64,000 nucleotides of DNA from Epiperipatus broadwayi (taxonomy: Eukaryota; Onychophora; Udeonychophora; Euonychophora; Peripatidae). The position numbers and the translations under genes are program-made. The stretch is taken from positions 126,001 through 190,000 of the forward strand of contig JAQFVV010006310.1 of NCBI GenBank assembly GCA_028023455.1, in the 5' to 3' direction. Below, in pieces: positions 60,801 to 64,000 of the stretch (positions are counted from its first letter, which is position 1; every line of letters starts with the position of its first letter). A model generated the notes under the pieces. It was given only the letters and a program-made list of their open reading frames with translations, was not told the origin of the DNA and did no database searches.

Positions 60801-61249
60801 CCAGATAATCACATATAATAACTGCTATAAATTGCTTCAGTCTTTTACTTTGGAAATTGATATTTTTCATATAACCTTATTCATCTCATATCTCTAGATA
60901 TAACAATTTCTAGGTCTAGTTGTTTACATAATTATAAATAAATATGTATTAAAAGATACTTTACTTAAAAATTAAAAAGAATTAAAAAAATCTAACCAAC
61001 CTGATAACCTCGTTTTACTTGCTCAACTATTTTGTCATAGCAAACTGAATCCATATCTTGCATCTGCTGCAATGTATTACTTGCTTTAATTCCAATATAA
61101 GTTTGACCAAGAGGAACTGGACGAAATCTCCCATCAAAAAAAAAAAGGCCTTTATATGGACTAACTCGAAGAAACTGGGCAACATCTAAATAATTAGGTA
61201 ATGTTGCTGAAAGGCCCACAATGCGTATCATACTTTGAGAAGTTTCTAC
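3577..61249 (-). CDS. ASCC3: ASCC3 helicase, partial gene, nine internal exons
   Basis: This is the only host gene I can support. It encodes activating signal cointegrator 1 complex subunit 3, a large Ski2-like 3'-5' helicase with two helicase cassettes, each followed by a Sec63 unit. ASCC3 is known to unwind DNA for alkylation repair with ALKBH3 and to split collided ribosomes in the RQT complex (yeast Slh1). The exons join in order on the minus strand: 61249-61001, 56073-55939, 55845-55654, 55578-55354, 51325-51206, 45700-45536, 27094-27008, 21512-21336, 3802-3577. The 525 codons read without a stop, and every intron begins GT and ends AG. Motifs visible are [50 protein letters not shown] and [12 protein letters not shown]. 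The last, with [10 protein letters not shown], separates ASCC3 from its paralogue SNRNP200/Brr2, which has QMLGRAGRPQYD. Both ends of the gene are outside the window. Introns range from 75 bp to about 18 kb. Confidence 0.97.
5656..5755 (-). mobile_element. tRNA-derived SINE with 7 bp target duplication
   Basis: On the minus strand a tRNA-Val-like sequence is visible. It has an A-box-like GGCTGAGTAGTTAGCACA, an anticodon region CTGCCTTACAAGCAG, and a B-box-like GGGGTTCGTTTTCC. It is followed by GATGCTTTGACACATT and a poly(A) run. CTCGATA flanks both sides (5649-5655 and 5756-5762), fitting a target-site duplication. At about 100 bp with a 3' A-tail this is a retroposed SINE rather than a functional tRNA gene, and the acceptor stem is not intact. 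Confidence 0.72.
8300..8800 (+). pseudogene. decayed gag fragment with zinc knuckle
   Basis: Broken plus-strand reading contains [17 protein letters not shown] (from about 8332) and, near 8671-8720, [17 protein letters not shown]. The second string looks like a retroviral-type CCHC knuckle (C-x2-C-x4-H-x4-C) in which the first and last cysteines have become Y and V. Several stops interrupt the frame. It lies on the same strand as the Ty3/Gypsy pol remnant at 17.4-20.2 kb, and the two could be halves of one element split by later insertions. That link is inferred. Confidence 0.42.
9040..9100 (-). repeat. possible tRNA-like SINE head
   Basis: Minus strand: GTAGCGGTCTAATTCA resembles an A box, and GGGAGGGTTCAATTTCAG about 30 bases on resembles a B box. 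No clear tail or target duplication was found, so this is tentative. Confidence 0.35.
9531..10784 (+). repeat. left inverted arm of the foldback element
   Basis: Reverse complement of 12468-13712. Landmarks: GTTCCGGCCCGCAAATAC near 9569, GGGTCTTCATGTAGGATGC near 9780, and an inner end in AAATAAAC at about 10784. Confidence 0.85.
12468..13712 (-). repeat. right inverted arm of the foldback element
   Basis: Reverse complement of 9531-10784, ending CATACCTTTACA at 13712. A 103-codon open frame at 13485-13796 runs along it and past its end. It has no counterpart in the other arm's coding sense and is not treated as a gene. Confidence 0.85.
14968..14999. repeat. short palindrome with TGTAAC ends
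   Basis: The ends TGTAACGGGG and CCTGTTACA are imperfect inverted repeats. The reverse strand contains CTGGGTTCAAACCCC, a tRNA T-arm-like string. It could be a retroelement end beside a primer site, or a SINE scrap. I cannot decide. Confidence 0.35.
19132..19182 (-). ncRNA. degenerate hammerhead motif, left arm
   Basis: The minus strand keeps CTGACGA (19174-19168), GAAAC, a TT loop and GTC, then TGGGG. Stem I shrinks to about four pairs (CTCA with TGGG) because the 5' flank differs from the other copies. Stem II is disrupted. Probably inactive. Confidence 0.45.
19330..19388 (+). ncRNA. type I hammerhead ribozyme motif, right arm
   Basis: The core is CTGACGA (19345-19351), then a stem II region (19352-19364), GAAA (19365-19368), and C-TA-GTC with predicted cleavage after C19374. 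Stem III is two pairs (AC/GT) with a two-base loop. Stem I pairs TCCTCA (19339-19344) with TGGGGA (19375-19380) and, beyond an internal loop, ATCCAA (19330-19335) with TTGGAT (19383-19388). Stem II is damaged in this copy (AGAC...GCCC, two pairs left), so activity is doubtful. The architecture matches type I hammerheads of Penelope-like elements and schistosome repeats. Confidence 0.6.
19685..19872. mobile_element. small inverted-repeat element (MITE-like)
   Basis: Arms of about 59 bp (19685-19743 and 19814-19872) are imperfect reverse complements sharing TAATTATTCA at the tips and ATGCGCT in the middle, with a 70 bp loop. It sits just downstream of the integrase remnant. No convincing target duplication or ORF was found. 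Confidence 0.55.
21336..21512 (-). CDS. ASCC3: ASCC3 exon H (Sec63 unit 1)
   Basis: This exon has 59 codons, phase 0. It starts [17 protein letters not shown] and contains [19 protein letters not shown] and [13 protein letters not shown] before a GTTTTG donor. This is the best-conserved Sec63 helix pair: YGK(I/V)N(I/L)LLQ..IS is diagnostic for Brr2/ASCC3-type proteins. The open frame continues past the donor into intron, but similarity stops at the splice site. Confidence 0.96.
22380..23860 (+). pseudogene. decayed RTE-like LINE reverse transcriptase, copy 1
   Basis: Collinear RT landmarks remain across many stops and frameshifts. [19 protein letters not shown]-like sequence is near 22770, [12 protein letters not shown] near 22939 (usual form DLEKAFD) and GVREGCDR near 23099. 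[18 protein letters not shown] near 23248 is the catalytic FADD changed to [15 protein letters not shown] near 23388 and [15 protein letters not shown] near 23566 follow, then [18 protein letters not shown] near 23752, typical of the post-RT region of RTE- and CR1-type LINEs. The endonuclease part is not visible. Confidence 0.68.
24010..24230. repeat. decayed copy of the Penelope-like arm family
   Basis: It aligns by eye with 46060-46190: CTTCCAAG...ATCTTCACC, then AATCCTCAT...ACTTATGAAGACAAAATGCAG. It continues with GAGATGAAGATTTTATAG, which recalls the hammerhead-bearing arms (GGGGATTTTATGCAC). The ribozyme core is lost. Confidence 0.4.
24316..24450 (+). mobile_element. tRNA-derived SINE, degenerate
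   Basis: An A-box-like TGGCATAGTTGGTAGAATG and a B-box-like AGAATCAATTCTG are spaced about as in a tRNA. They are followed by an unrelated body and a poly(A) run near 24435-24450. The anticodon arm region GACTTGGGATCGGGAGG is weakly Pro-like. Confidence 0.5.
25760..26560 (+). pseudogene. decayed RTE-like LINE reverse transcriptase, copy 2
   Basis: It opens with [19 protein letters not shown] near 25835, which keeps the catalytic [22 protein letters not shown]-like sequence (with frameshifts) is near 25922, and [12 protein letters not shown] near 26005. Next come NRIKLG-type, [10 protein letters not shown]-like (near 26141) and [14 protein letters not shown]-like strings. It ends with [19 protein letters not shown] near 26336, the RTE-clade signature (WAGH..R..DNRW). 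Stops and frameshifts throughout. A 38 bp tandem duplication sits inside (26365-26440). Confidence 0.72.
26365..26440. repeat. 38 bp tandem duplication
   Basis: TTATAATAGATGGACAGTTG and its continuation to CTGGATG occur twice head to tail, inside the LINE remnant. Confidence 0.8.
27008..27094 (-). CDS. ASCC3: ASCC3 exon G (Sec63 unit 1)
   Basis: This is the smallest exon, 29 codons, phase 0. It reads [18 protein letters not shown] and ends [10 protein letters not shown] before GTATTA. It matches the family's (T/I)FN.LF....TE.D.(F/L)A(I/M)VS...EF..IK segment. The upstream intron, about 18.4 kb, is the largest here and holds the long-LTR element. Confidence 0.93.
27752..27840. repeat. perfect 25 bp hairpin
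   Basis: 27752-27776 and 27816-27840 are exact reverse complements (core CATTAAGGCTGTAG) with a 39 bp loop. Confidence 0.85.
28510..28640 (+). pseudogene. hAT transposase N-terminal remnant (BED-like)
   Basis: Within an open frame from 28413 the segment [20 protein letters not shown], followed by [19 protein letters not shown], matches the N-terminal zinc-finger region of ZBED/GTF2IRD2-type hAT proteins (usual pattern E.R.F...W...YFF...G...CL.C). The first zinc cysteine position reads L-L-C. The frame then enters the minisatellite and the catalytic domain is absent. Confidence 0.6.
28662..28790 (+). repeat. 30 bp minisatellite, four units
   Basis: Units start at about 28662, 28692, 28721 and 28751, each like GTGGCCC-GATGCGGCCCTCC-ACCAACCTCT. 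They are GC-rich in an AT-rich region and probably expanded from the element's own GGCCC-rich end. Confidence 0.8.
29334..29342 (+). promoter_or_regulatory. TATA box of the 5' LTR
   Basis: TATAAAAGG, with an initiator-like TTTCAGTTTT about 35-45 bases downstream. Conserved in the 3' LTR. Likely start of element transcription, inferred only. Confidence 0.55.
31879..32270 (+). repeat. tandem repeats of ~110-138 bp in the element leader
   Basis: Units are recognised by (A)CCCATGT...CCATAAGTG...ATCTGGTTTTACAAATAT and ATGCAAAAATAAAAATGTTTT. Starts are near 31880, 32018, 32127 and 32239. The last two full units are the most alike. They lie between the 5' LTR and ORF1. Confidence 0.75.
32810..32925 (+). 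repeat. two-copy repeat before ORF1
   Basis: AAGAAACAAGCCTTATTTTT followed by CAAATAAT..AAGTGAC occurs at 32810 and 32877, 67 bp apart. Confidence 0.7.
33042..33959 (+). CDS. ORF1 of the long-LTR element, coiled-coil gag-like
   Basis: An intact frame of 305 codons starting [20 protein letters not shown]. Residues ~1-60 and ~105-165 are strongly helical, rich in Glu, Lys, Met and Arg with heptad spacing ([37 protein letters not shown]), so coiled coil is likely. The C-terminal half is acidic and low in hydrophobic clusters. There is no zinc knuckle, no recognisable capsid motif and no membrane segment. It occupies the first-ORF (gag) place after the long leader. Codon use is AT-biased like the surroundings. 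It resembles the 762-1748 ORF in composition only. I do not recognise a family. Confidence 0.6.
   Translation: MTPEQKKQILQLMQEMMKQSQDRAEQIMKHKRDQAESDAEFMEMMKGFRRDLDELKRRKSNIDLTITQDTQADGFKDVPALKQRETIDVTKAHQERKPHEARSAEMIDFIQEMREDRRYWKERMAIIQYERIKAIKDLKQEVSQLKRSMKLVVNEETEIKLPQATRDLKSDQKLDYQNDKRKINAESPEIVTNTILENTVMEDMKVVNEIEDTAKKQNANQIENLMNQTRELERFEDGSTFGSKDIDAETKDKTVFMEALLKDSGAEDTEPQPTKIRLEPHEIMLVNTNANSTQQKCKELDLTGD
33949..34695 (+). CDS. ORF2 of the long-LTR element, unknown protein
   Basis: This frame is +1 to ORF1 and overlaps its end by 11 bases. It opens at 33949 just after a stop, and its first ATG in good context is 34018 (225 codons). The protein looks globular, with regularly spaced aromatic residues: [52 protein letters not shown], and an end in [13 protein letters not shown] see no D(T/S)G protease motif, no YxDD and no HHCC or DDE signature. 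It could be translated by +1 frameshifting as in Ty3-type elements, from its own ATG, or from a spliced RNA. It could also be one gene split by a single-base indel. The stop is followed directly by a run of about 20 A. Product unknown. Confidence 0.55.
   Translation, partial: QEINHSQSFTLADLAKDEESTEEMVVSNLLQASPSQSDDTSLPPSNGVAVSMMKNINRTIHTVLDESSEIIINNSELYFHNNYKDVLWKSDDKGLMKTSKLKFRNDAEWPPDMKMKKVDRSLVVYNTAHFNKTHNYLFMKYDQNKIDEELNSLNRNDKLCFKAWTYVEKNSFIKDGEKLLNSQSEYVIMDAIRSQKVREILLKQDTFNNEQYNNIPKHNIVTAFDILVRDLERHTYNPYIPPDPGKYY
34962..34974 (+). other. polypurine tract
   Basis: AAGTGGGAAAGAA lies directly before the 3' LTR, after a T-rich stretch. This is the expected place for priming of plus-strand DNA synthesis. 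Confidence 0.65.
34975..37885 (+). repeat. 3' LTR (2911 bp)
   Basis: Near-identical to 28182-31673 but without the hAT element. Where the 5' copy has the insertion this copy reads CACCATCTATACTAACC, the empty site. It also has a 4 bp expansion near 37216 (ATTT) relative to the 5' copy. Confidence 0.88.
35541..35549 (+). promoter_or_regulatory. TATA box of the 3' LTR
   Basis: TATAAAAGG at the position matching 29334. From here transcription would read outward into the host intron, antisense to ASCC3. Confidence 0.5.
38590..39610 (+). repeat. diverged ~1 kb dispersed repeat, copy 1
   Basis: It aligns loosely with 44590-45440 in the same orientation. Shared islands are GGTTTATTGTCAAT..GGGAAAATGT, CTGCCTTCAG..A..ATT, CTTTTATAGACT and TATATATGCACATACA. 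Identity looks around 60 percent by eye. No coding is recognised. Confidence 0.5.
40172..40450 (+). repeat. old relative of the 9.5-13.7 kb foldback arm
   Basis: It begins TGTAACGGTTTGCACTCTC and shares with the left arm, in order, GGTCTTCATATAGGATGC, a CAGATTTCGAACTCAGG block and CTCTCTTCAGG...CCTATC. It is much more diverged than the two arms are from each other. Only one arm is present, so it could be a solo end. Confidence 0.55.
40734..40792 (-). ncRNA. type I hammerhead ribozyme motif, best copy
   Basis: Minus strand, 5' to 3': ATCCAA-AGC-TCCTCA, CTGACGA (40777-40771), AGGC-CACAA-GCCA, GAAA, C-TA-GTC, then TGGGGA-TA-TTGGAT. Stem I is 6 + 6 pairs around an internal loop. Stem III is two pairs. 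Stem II is three G-C/C-G pairs with an A-A mismatch at its base. Predicted cleavage is after the C at 40748. All core bases (CUGANGA, GAAA, GUC) are intact. It is in the same strand sense as ASCC3, so it is present in the pre-mRNA intron. The basal stem II mismatch may weaken activity. Confidence 0.62.
41044..41313. repeat. 99 bp inverted repeat (hairpin)
   Basis: 41044-41142 and 41215-41313 are near-perfect reverse complements. The arm tips carry ATCACATGATC; inner ends are GAGTAATCAA and TTGATTACTC. The loop of 72 bases contains the truncated ribozyme end. Confidence 0.85.
43530..44180 (-). repeat. 651 bp dispersed repeat with TGTAA ends
   Basis: On the minus strand it begins TGTAATGGCTACACTACATC and ends TTCTTTACA. 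It matches 56892-57474 in opposite window orientation. Shared blocks are ACATCACATCACATGGAAAA-like, TTTACTGTGATCAAA, CCCAGGGAGATAGCA and CTACTGCATGGATCA. The TG..CA ends suggest a solo LTR, but no clean target duplication was found. Confidence 0.5.
44590..45440 (+). repeat. diverged ~1 kb dispersed repeat, copy 2
   Basis: Partner of 38590-39610. It ends beside exon F of ASCC3, so the 72-codon open frame at 45365-45583 runs from repeat into exon antisense and is not a gene. Confidence 0.5.
45536..45700 (-). CDS. ASCC3: ASCC3 exon F (start of Sec63 unit 1)
   Basis: This exon has 55 codons, phase 0. It reads [16 protein letters not shown], then [18 protein letters not shown], then [13 protein letters not shown] before a GTTAGT donor. 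The T(D/E)LGR.AS.(F/Y)Y(I/L)K block marks the start of the helical Sec63 domain behind cassette 1, the ratchet helix region that holds single-stranded nucleic acid. Confidence 0.95.
46040..46420. repeat. decayed inverted pair of the Penelope-like family
   Basis: 46060-46190 and about 46255-46400 are diverged inverted copies. The right copy keeps GACAAAGGCAAAAACCAGAA followed by ACTGATCTGGAGATGAGG, a weathered relative of the hammerhead region (CTGACGA changed to ATGACAA, GAAAC kept). Confidence 0.45.
47060..47960 (-). pseudogene. decayed RTE-like LINE remnant, minus strand
   Basis: The minus strand around 47740-47590 reads [15 protein letters not shown], then [20 protein letters not shown] and KRNMCLKK. 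This matches the LINE block I..EI..RI..GW..FG......LKRKV. Further landmarks are lost to stops. Confidence 0.5.
48390..48470 (-). repeat. SINE-like tRNA-derived fragment
   Basis: Minus strand GTGAGCCTTAGTGCAGTGG then TTGAGTGATGAACTTAGAA resembles the D-arm and anticodon arm of a tRNA. The B box is weak (AGATCACAACTTC). No tail or duplication was confirmed. Confidence 0.38.
51206..51325 (-). CDS. ASCC3: ASCC3 exon E (winged helix to Sec63 junction)
   Basis: This exon has 40 codons, phase 0. It starts [20 protein letters not shown] and ends GINYKEVQ before GTATAT. This is the conserved end of the winged-helix domain, where Ski2-like proteins have LGTVTN..A..W..YTYL. The acceptor tract is TTTGTTATATTTCAG on the minus strand. 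Confidence 0.95.
51326..55353. other. ASCC3 intron D-E
   Basis: AT-rich. 52695-53090 and 54240-54560 contain diverged copies of one module (TTTACTTATAAAATTTTTGAG..ATTG, then TTTGCAATG(T/C)CAG.TTTTA.TTAG). 53540-53880 is a less AT-rich island with a G-run near 53607-53617 and a TATAACGGTC string near 53626. No coding is seen. Confidence 0.5.
52695..54560 (+). repeat. diverged repeated module, three copies
   Basis: Copies lie at about 52695-52880, 52880-53090 and 54240-54560. Each has an AATTGT(G)AT.TTT..A..TTTTC.CACA block and a GTTTGC(AATG).CAG block. They are heavily diverged, and borders are approximate. Confidence 0.4.
55354..55578 (-). CDS. ASCC3: ASCC3 exon D (motif VI)
   Basis: This exon has 75 codons, phase 0. 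It begins [16 protein letters not shown], carries motif VI as [15 protein letters not shown] with its arginine finger, and passes into the winged-helix region ([17 protein letters not shown]). It ends EDNLNAE with GAG before a strong GTAAGT donor. [12 protein letters not shown] is the ASCC3 form of the motif. Confidence 0.97.
55654..55845 (-). CDS. ASCC3: ASCC3 exon C (motifs IVa and V)
   Basis: This exon has 64 codons, phase 0. It starts [13 protein letters not shown] and carries [17 protein letters not shown], the HHAGM motif of Ski2-like helicases. Motif V follows as [18 protein letters not shown], and the exon ends VIIK before GTAATT. Motif V contacts nucleic acid and couples it to ATP hydrolysis. 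The intron to exon D is only 75 bp, the shortest in the window. Confidence 0.97.
55939..56073 (-). CDS. ASCC3: ASCC3 exon B (motif IV)
   Basis: This exon has 45 codons, phase 0 at both ends. It begins [16 protein letters not shown], the motif IV strand of RecA domain 2. It then runs through a variable charged linker ([14 protein letters not shown]) and ends AALKQ before a GTATTT donor. The linker is shorter than I recall for vertebrates. The acceptor AG is at 56075-56074. Confidence 0.95.
56074..61000. other. ASCC3 intron A-B
   Basis: It holds the repeat at 56892-57474 and, at about 58085-58215, a partial relative ending GATTGATTACA. The rest (56080-56880, 57480-58080, 58220-60990) is AT-rich. 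Open frames at 57671-57898 (+) and 57625-57975 (-) overlap each other and show no family features. Confidence 0.5.
56892..57474 (+). repeat. 583 bp dispersed repeat, possible solo LTR
   Basis: Begins TGTAATGGTCACTC and ends GTTGATTACA. The flanks are ATAC and ATGC (three of four match). It is related to 43530-44180. It has GC-rich islands (GATCACGGAGGGCGCCACC; ACCAGCGTGGACGAGCGC) that stand out from the intron. There is no ORF. Confidence 0.52.
61001..61249 (-). CDS. ASCC3: ASCC3 exon A (helicase cassette 1, motif III)
   Basis: This exon has 83 codons, phase 0 at both ends. It starts [19 protein letters not shown] after a T-rich tract and AG at 61251-61250, and ends in CAG before a GT donor at 61000-60999. 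It holds motif III (SAT) and the conserved [14 protein letters not shown] segment that joins the two RecA-like domains of the first cassette. No upstream exon is recognisable between 61250 and 64000, so the DEVH-box exon lies beyond the window. Confidence 0.96.
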
Positions 61250-64000
61250 CTAAAAAAAAAAAAACCCACAATATTTATTTTCTTTTTCACTATAGAAAAT
61301 GTACATATTTTACCCTACGATTATTAATACTACTGTCTAAAATATTTCATTTATTGAACTTACATCACTTTTTACATTTTGTGAAGTGCATTTGAAAAAA
61401 AAAAAGGTATGCAATTATGAATAAAAACTTTGATGAATGTCTTTGCACCAAAATAAATAAACTAAGAACAAAGCAAATTCATGGAAATTAATTCAATATA
61501 TTTTTATTATACAATCTCATTTAAAACATGAATTCTTTTCATTTAAATCTAGCCATTTTATTTAAAATAGATAATATAACTGGTTAATTTTATGTTGTAC
61601 ATCAATAATAACTTGTTCAATTACATTACAATTAAAATGCCACACTAAAAGTCCATGACAAAAATTAATACTAAATGAAATAATTTGAAACTAAAACATT
61701 TCATGCAATGTATTGTGATGTGTACATATCTTCATTTGTTATTTTTTTATAGTTTATAAGTTATTAAATAAAGAAAACAATTCAAAAACATATGTGTATT
61801 AAAAAATGTTTATTATTTTAAATAAATAATAAAAAAGAGTAATTTATTTATTAATATTAAAAAATATTTTGGTAAATTATATCGGATGGCAACAATGTTT
61901 TATTAAAATTAGTAGAAATCAATGTTTAAAACTAGGGTTTAAAGATATAGACTGTGTTACTATAGAGATAGAAACAATTTCAGAAGGAAGAACACATTCT
62001 TCCTTTCCTTTAAAAAAGTTTTGTGTTTTAATCTTACTTTATTCTCTAACTAAATTCTGGACTTGCAGTAAAAAAAAATATATTATGAGTAAAGAACTTT
62101 GGAGGGGAAGAGGTAGGAGTTTCCTTCCATTTGATGTCTACAATTAAAACAGAATGATTAACAACAAAACACTATGCTAACTGCCATTAAATTTAAGACT
62201 ACTAAAATCTACTTGGACTGTAGTATTGACAAAAGAAAATAATTGAATAATATTTAAAAAATAAAATGTCAATAGATCTCTATGTATGTGTGTGCTAACA
62301 TGAAGATGCCAAAGGAAATGCTGCAAGATAAAAAACCATAACTGAAGTTTTATATATCCTAATAGTAACAGACGCTCATAAAAAAATCTTATTTATTAAC
62401 AACAGTTGAAATATTTATAAAATTTTATAAAATCTTTCTTCTAAATTAATAGTATTAATTACAATGCAGTCTGGTTTGATATCCGATAACTTAAATAATA
62501 AAAATCAAGTGAAGTACAAGATCAATTAAAACATATATAGTATTTGCATAACTTAGTTTGAAACAAATAATTTTATAAAAATACGTTACTTGATTTTAAT
62601 TTTTTAAAGATAATAAAAATTATAATTTTTTCCGTATATTTGAGTAAAAGAAAATCTAGTTAACTCTTTCTTGCCTAAATGCATTTTATAATTTTAATTA
62701 TAAATTAATATCATATCTAATTATATTAGTGAAGGTGAACTATAAATTGCAATTATATGATGTTAATTGTTGTGATAAATTATTTTTTATTTTAATCACC
62801 ACAAATAAATTAATGTCTATCTTAATAAATTTATATTGTTGCTATTAATCTAGATGTTTTGATTGATTACTGCATGAATTATTATAAAACTATTTTAACT
62901 TATCCTATAGTACATTCCATGTTATATCTCACTATCAAGTAAAACATTGTTTAACAGATTTTGACTTCTTTGTACCCATTGATGCTCTTTACAAATTTAT
63001 GAGGCCATTCAACATGTAGATGTGGATTATAATAAAGTCAGCTGTGATCAACTCAATTTATTTATTAATTACATTTTAAATTACCCGAATCTCAATATAT
63101 TTAAATTTTCCAAATATGTAATATATAAATGGAGAAAACCACTTGGTTTATAACTATATTTATTACATATAGTTGCCAAAATATGTGATGCATTGTCAGG
63201 ACAACTAACCATGCTCAAATATAATATTTCCATTACATTTGTGGTAGCTAATCTGAGGGCATTTACTGATAATCATTTCCATTTATGATATTAGTTGCCT
63301 AGTATGATGAGCAGTCTATTATTTTATATTACCTACTACAAATTATGGCTTGTCCAGAAGGACATTTTATTTAGGAGATAATACCCAAATCTGTAAATAT
63401 TCAAAACAGTTATTTTTACCTTTCATTTTCTTTTATTCATTATTAGAATAAGATCTTCCATCACATTTGGCTTATCCAACAAAAGAATATTACTATTCAT
63501 AAAACAATATTGTTTCATTGGTATTGTTTGAAGGCATTATTAGGATAGTTTACTTTACAGTATGTACCTACAATAAAAATGCATAGTTTTCATAACATTT
63601 TTATAGCATGTTTCACGTTGTTAATCTGGATATTTACAAATGTGGGACATACATAAATCTTTTATATCTTTCCAATATTTTCTAACATTCACAAATGTAA
63701 CTAACTCTACCACTTCCTTTATTTTGCTGTAATATTTTATATAAAGTTTGTCCACTTTATTTCAAACACATTTTAGCAAAAAAATTTTTATTGTACATAT
63801 AGTAAAAGGATATTTAAATTAATAGTTGTTCGGGTATATATGGACATAGATAGGAATACACATGTATAGTTTATATTTATTTTATATTTCAATTTAATGT
63901 TGTATATTTTATTTTATATTATCTGGACTATTTTATTTTATTTGGTTTTTATCACATTTATTTGTTTTATTATATTTAATTTTATTATACTTTGTTATTT
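61250..64000. other. ASCC3 intron upstream of exon A, partial
   Basis: AT-rich sequence with no exon recognised on the minus strand. Open frames at 61201-61395 and 61869-62147 on the plus strand have no recognisable features. From about 63840 the sequence is almost pure TTTTA-type low complexity. Confidence 0.5.

Noticed and set aside
61869-62147. 92-codon plus-strand ORF as an upstream exon or gene
   Set aside because: It is on the strand opposite to ASCC3, lacks any helicase motif, and is no longer than chance allows in such a long intron.

Overview
The window is AT-rich, intron-dominated nuclear DNA from an animal, most likely an invertebrate. It has spliced exons with GT/AG borders, tRNA-derived SINEs, RTE-type LINE remnants, Ty3/Gypsy remnants, Penelope-like foldbacks with hammerhead-ribozyme cores, and a hAT element. 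I cannot name the species from the sequence. There are no bacterial features.

One host gene crosses almost the whole window on the minus strand: ASCC3, a Ski2-like helicase of the ASC-1 complex and of ribosome quality control. Nine consecutive exons (1576 nt, 525 complete codons) lie at 61249-61001, 56073-55939, 55845-55654, 55578-55354, 51325-51206, 45700-45536, 27094-27008, 21512-21336 and 3802-3577. They run from motif III of the first helicase cassette through motifs IV-VI, the winged helix and the following Sec63 unit. Both gene ends lie outside the window. All junctions are phase 0 except the last donor, which is phase 1.

Everything else is intron filled with mobile DNA. 1-3576: an intact 328-codon gag-like ORF with a tRNA-Pro-type primer site (minus strand). 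3803-21335: a SINE, a decayed gag zinc knuckle, a 4.2 kb foldback element with ~1.25 kb arms, and a decayed Ty3/Gypsy pol interrupted by a 506 bp Penelope-like inverted-repeat element. 21513-27007: two RTE-like LINE remnants and a SINE. 27095-45535: a 9.7 kb LTR element with unusually long (2.9 kb) LTRs, a 4 bp target duplication, two intact ORFs and no reverse transcriptase, with a 579 bp hAT element in its 5' LTR; then a rearranged Penelope-like foldback. 45701-51205: a minus-strand LINE remnant and a SINE-like fragment. 51326-64000: old AT-rich repeats and a possible solo-LTR-like element.

The observations most worth follow-up are the hammerhead-ribozyme cores in the inverted-repeat elements, one of them in sense orientation inside an ASCC3 intron, and the long-LTR element with two unrecognised coding frames in a +1 arrangement. 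All alignments and counts were made by eye.
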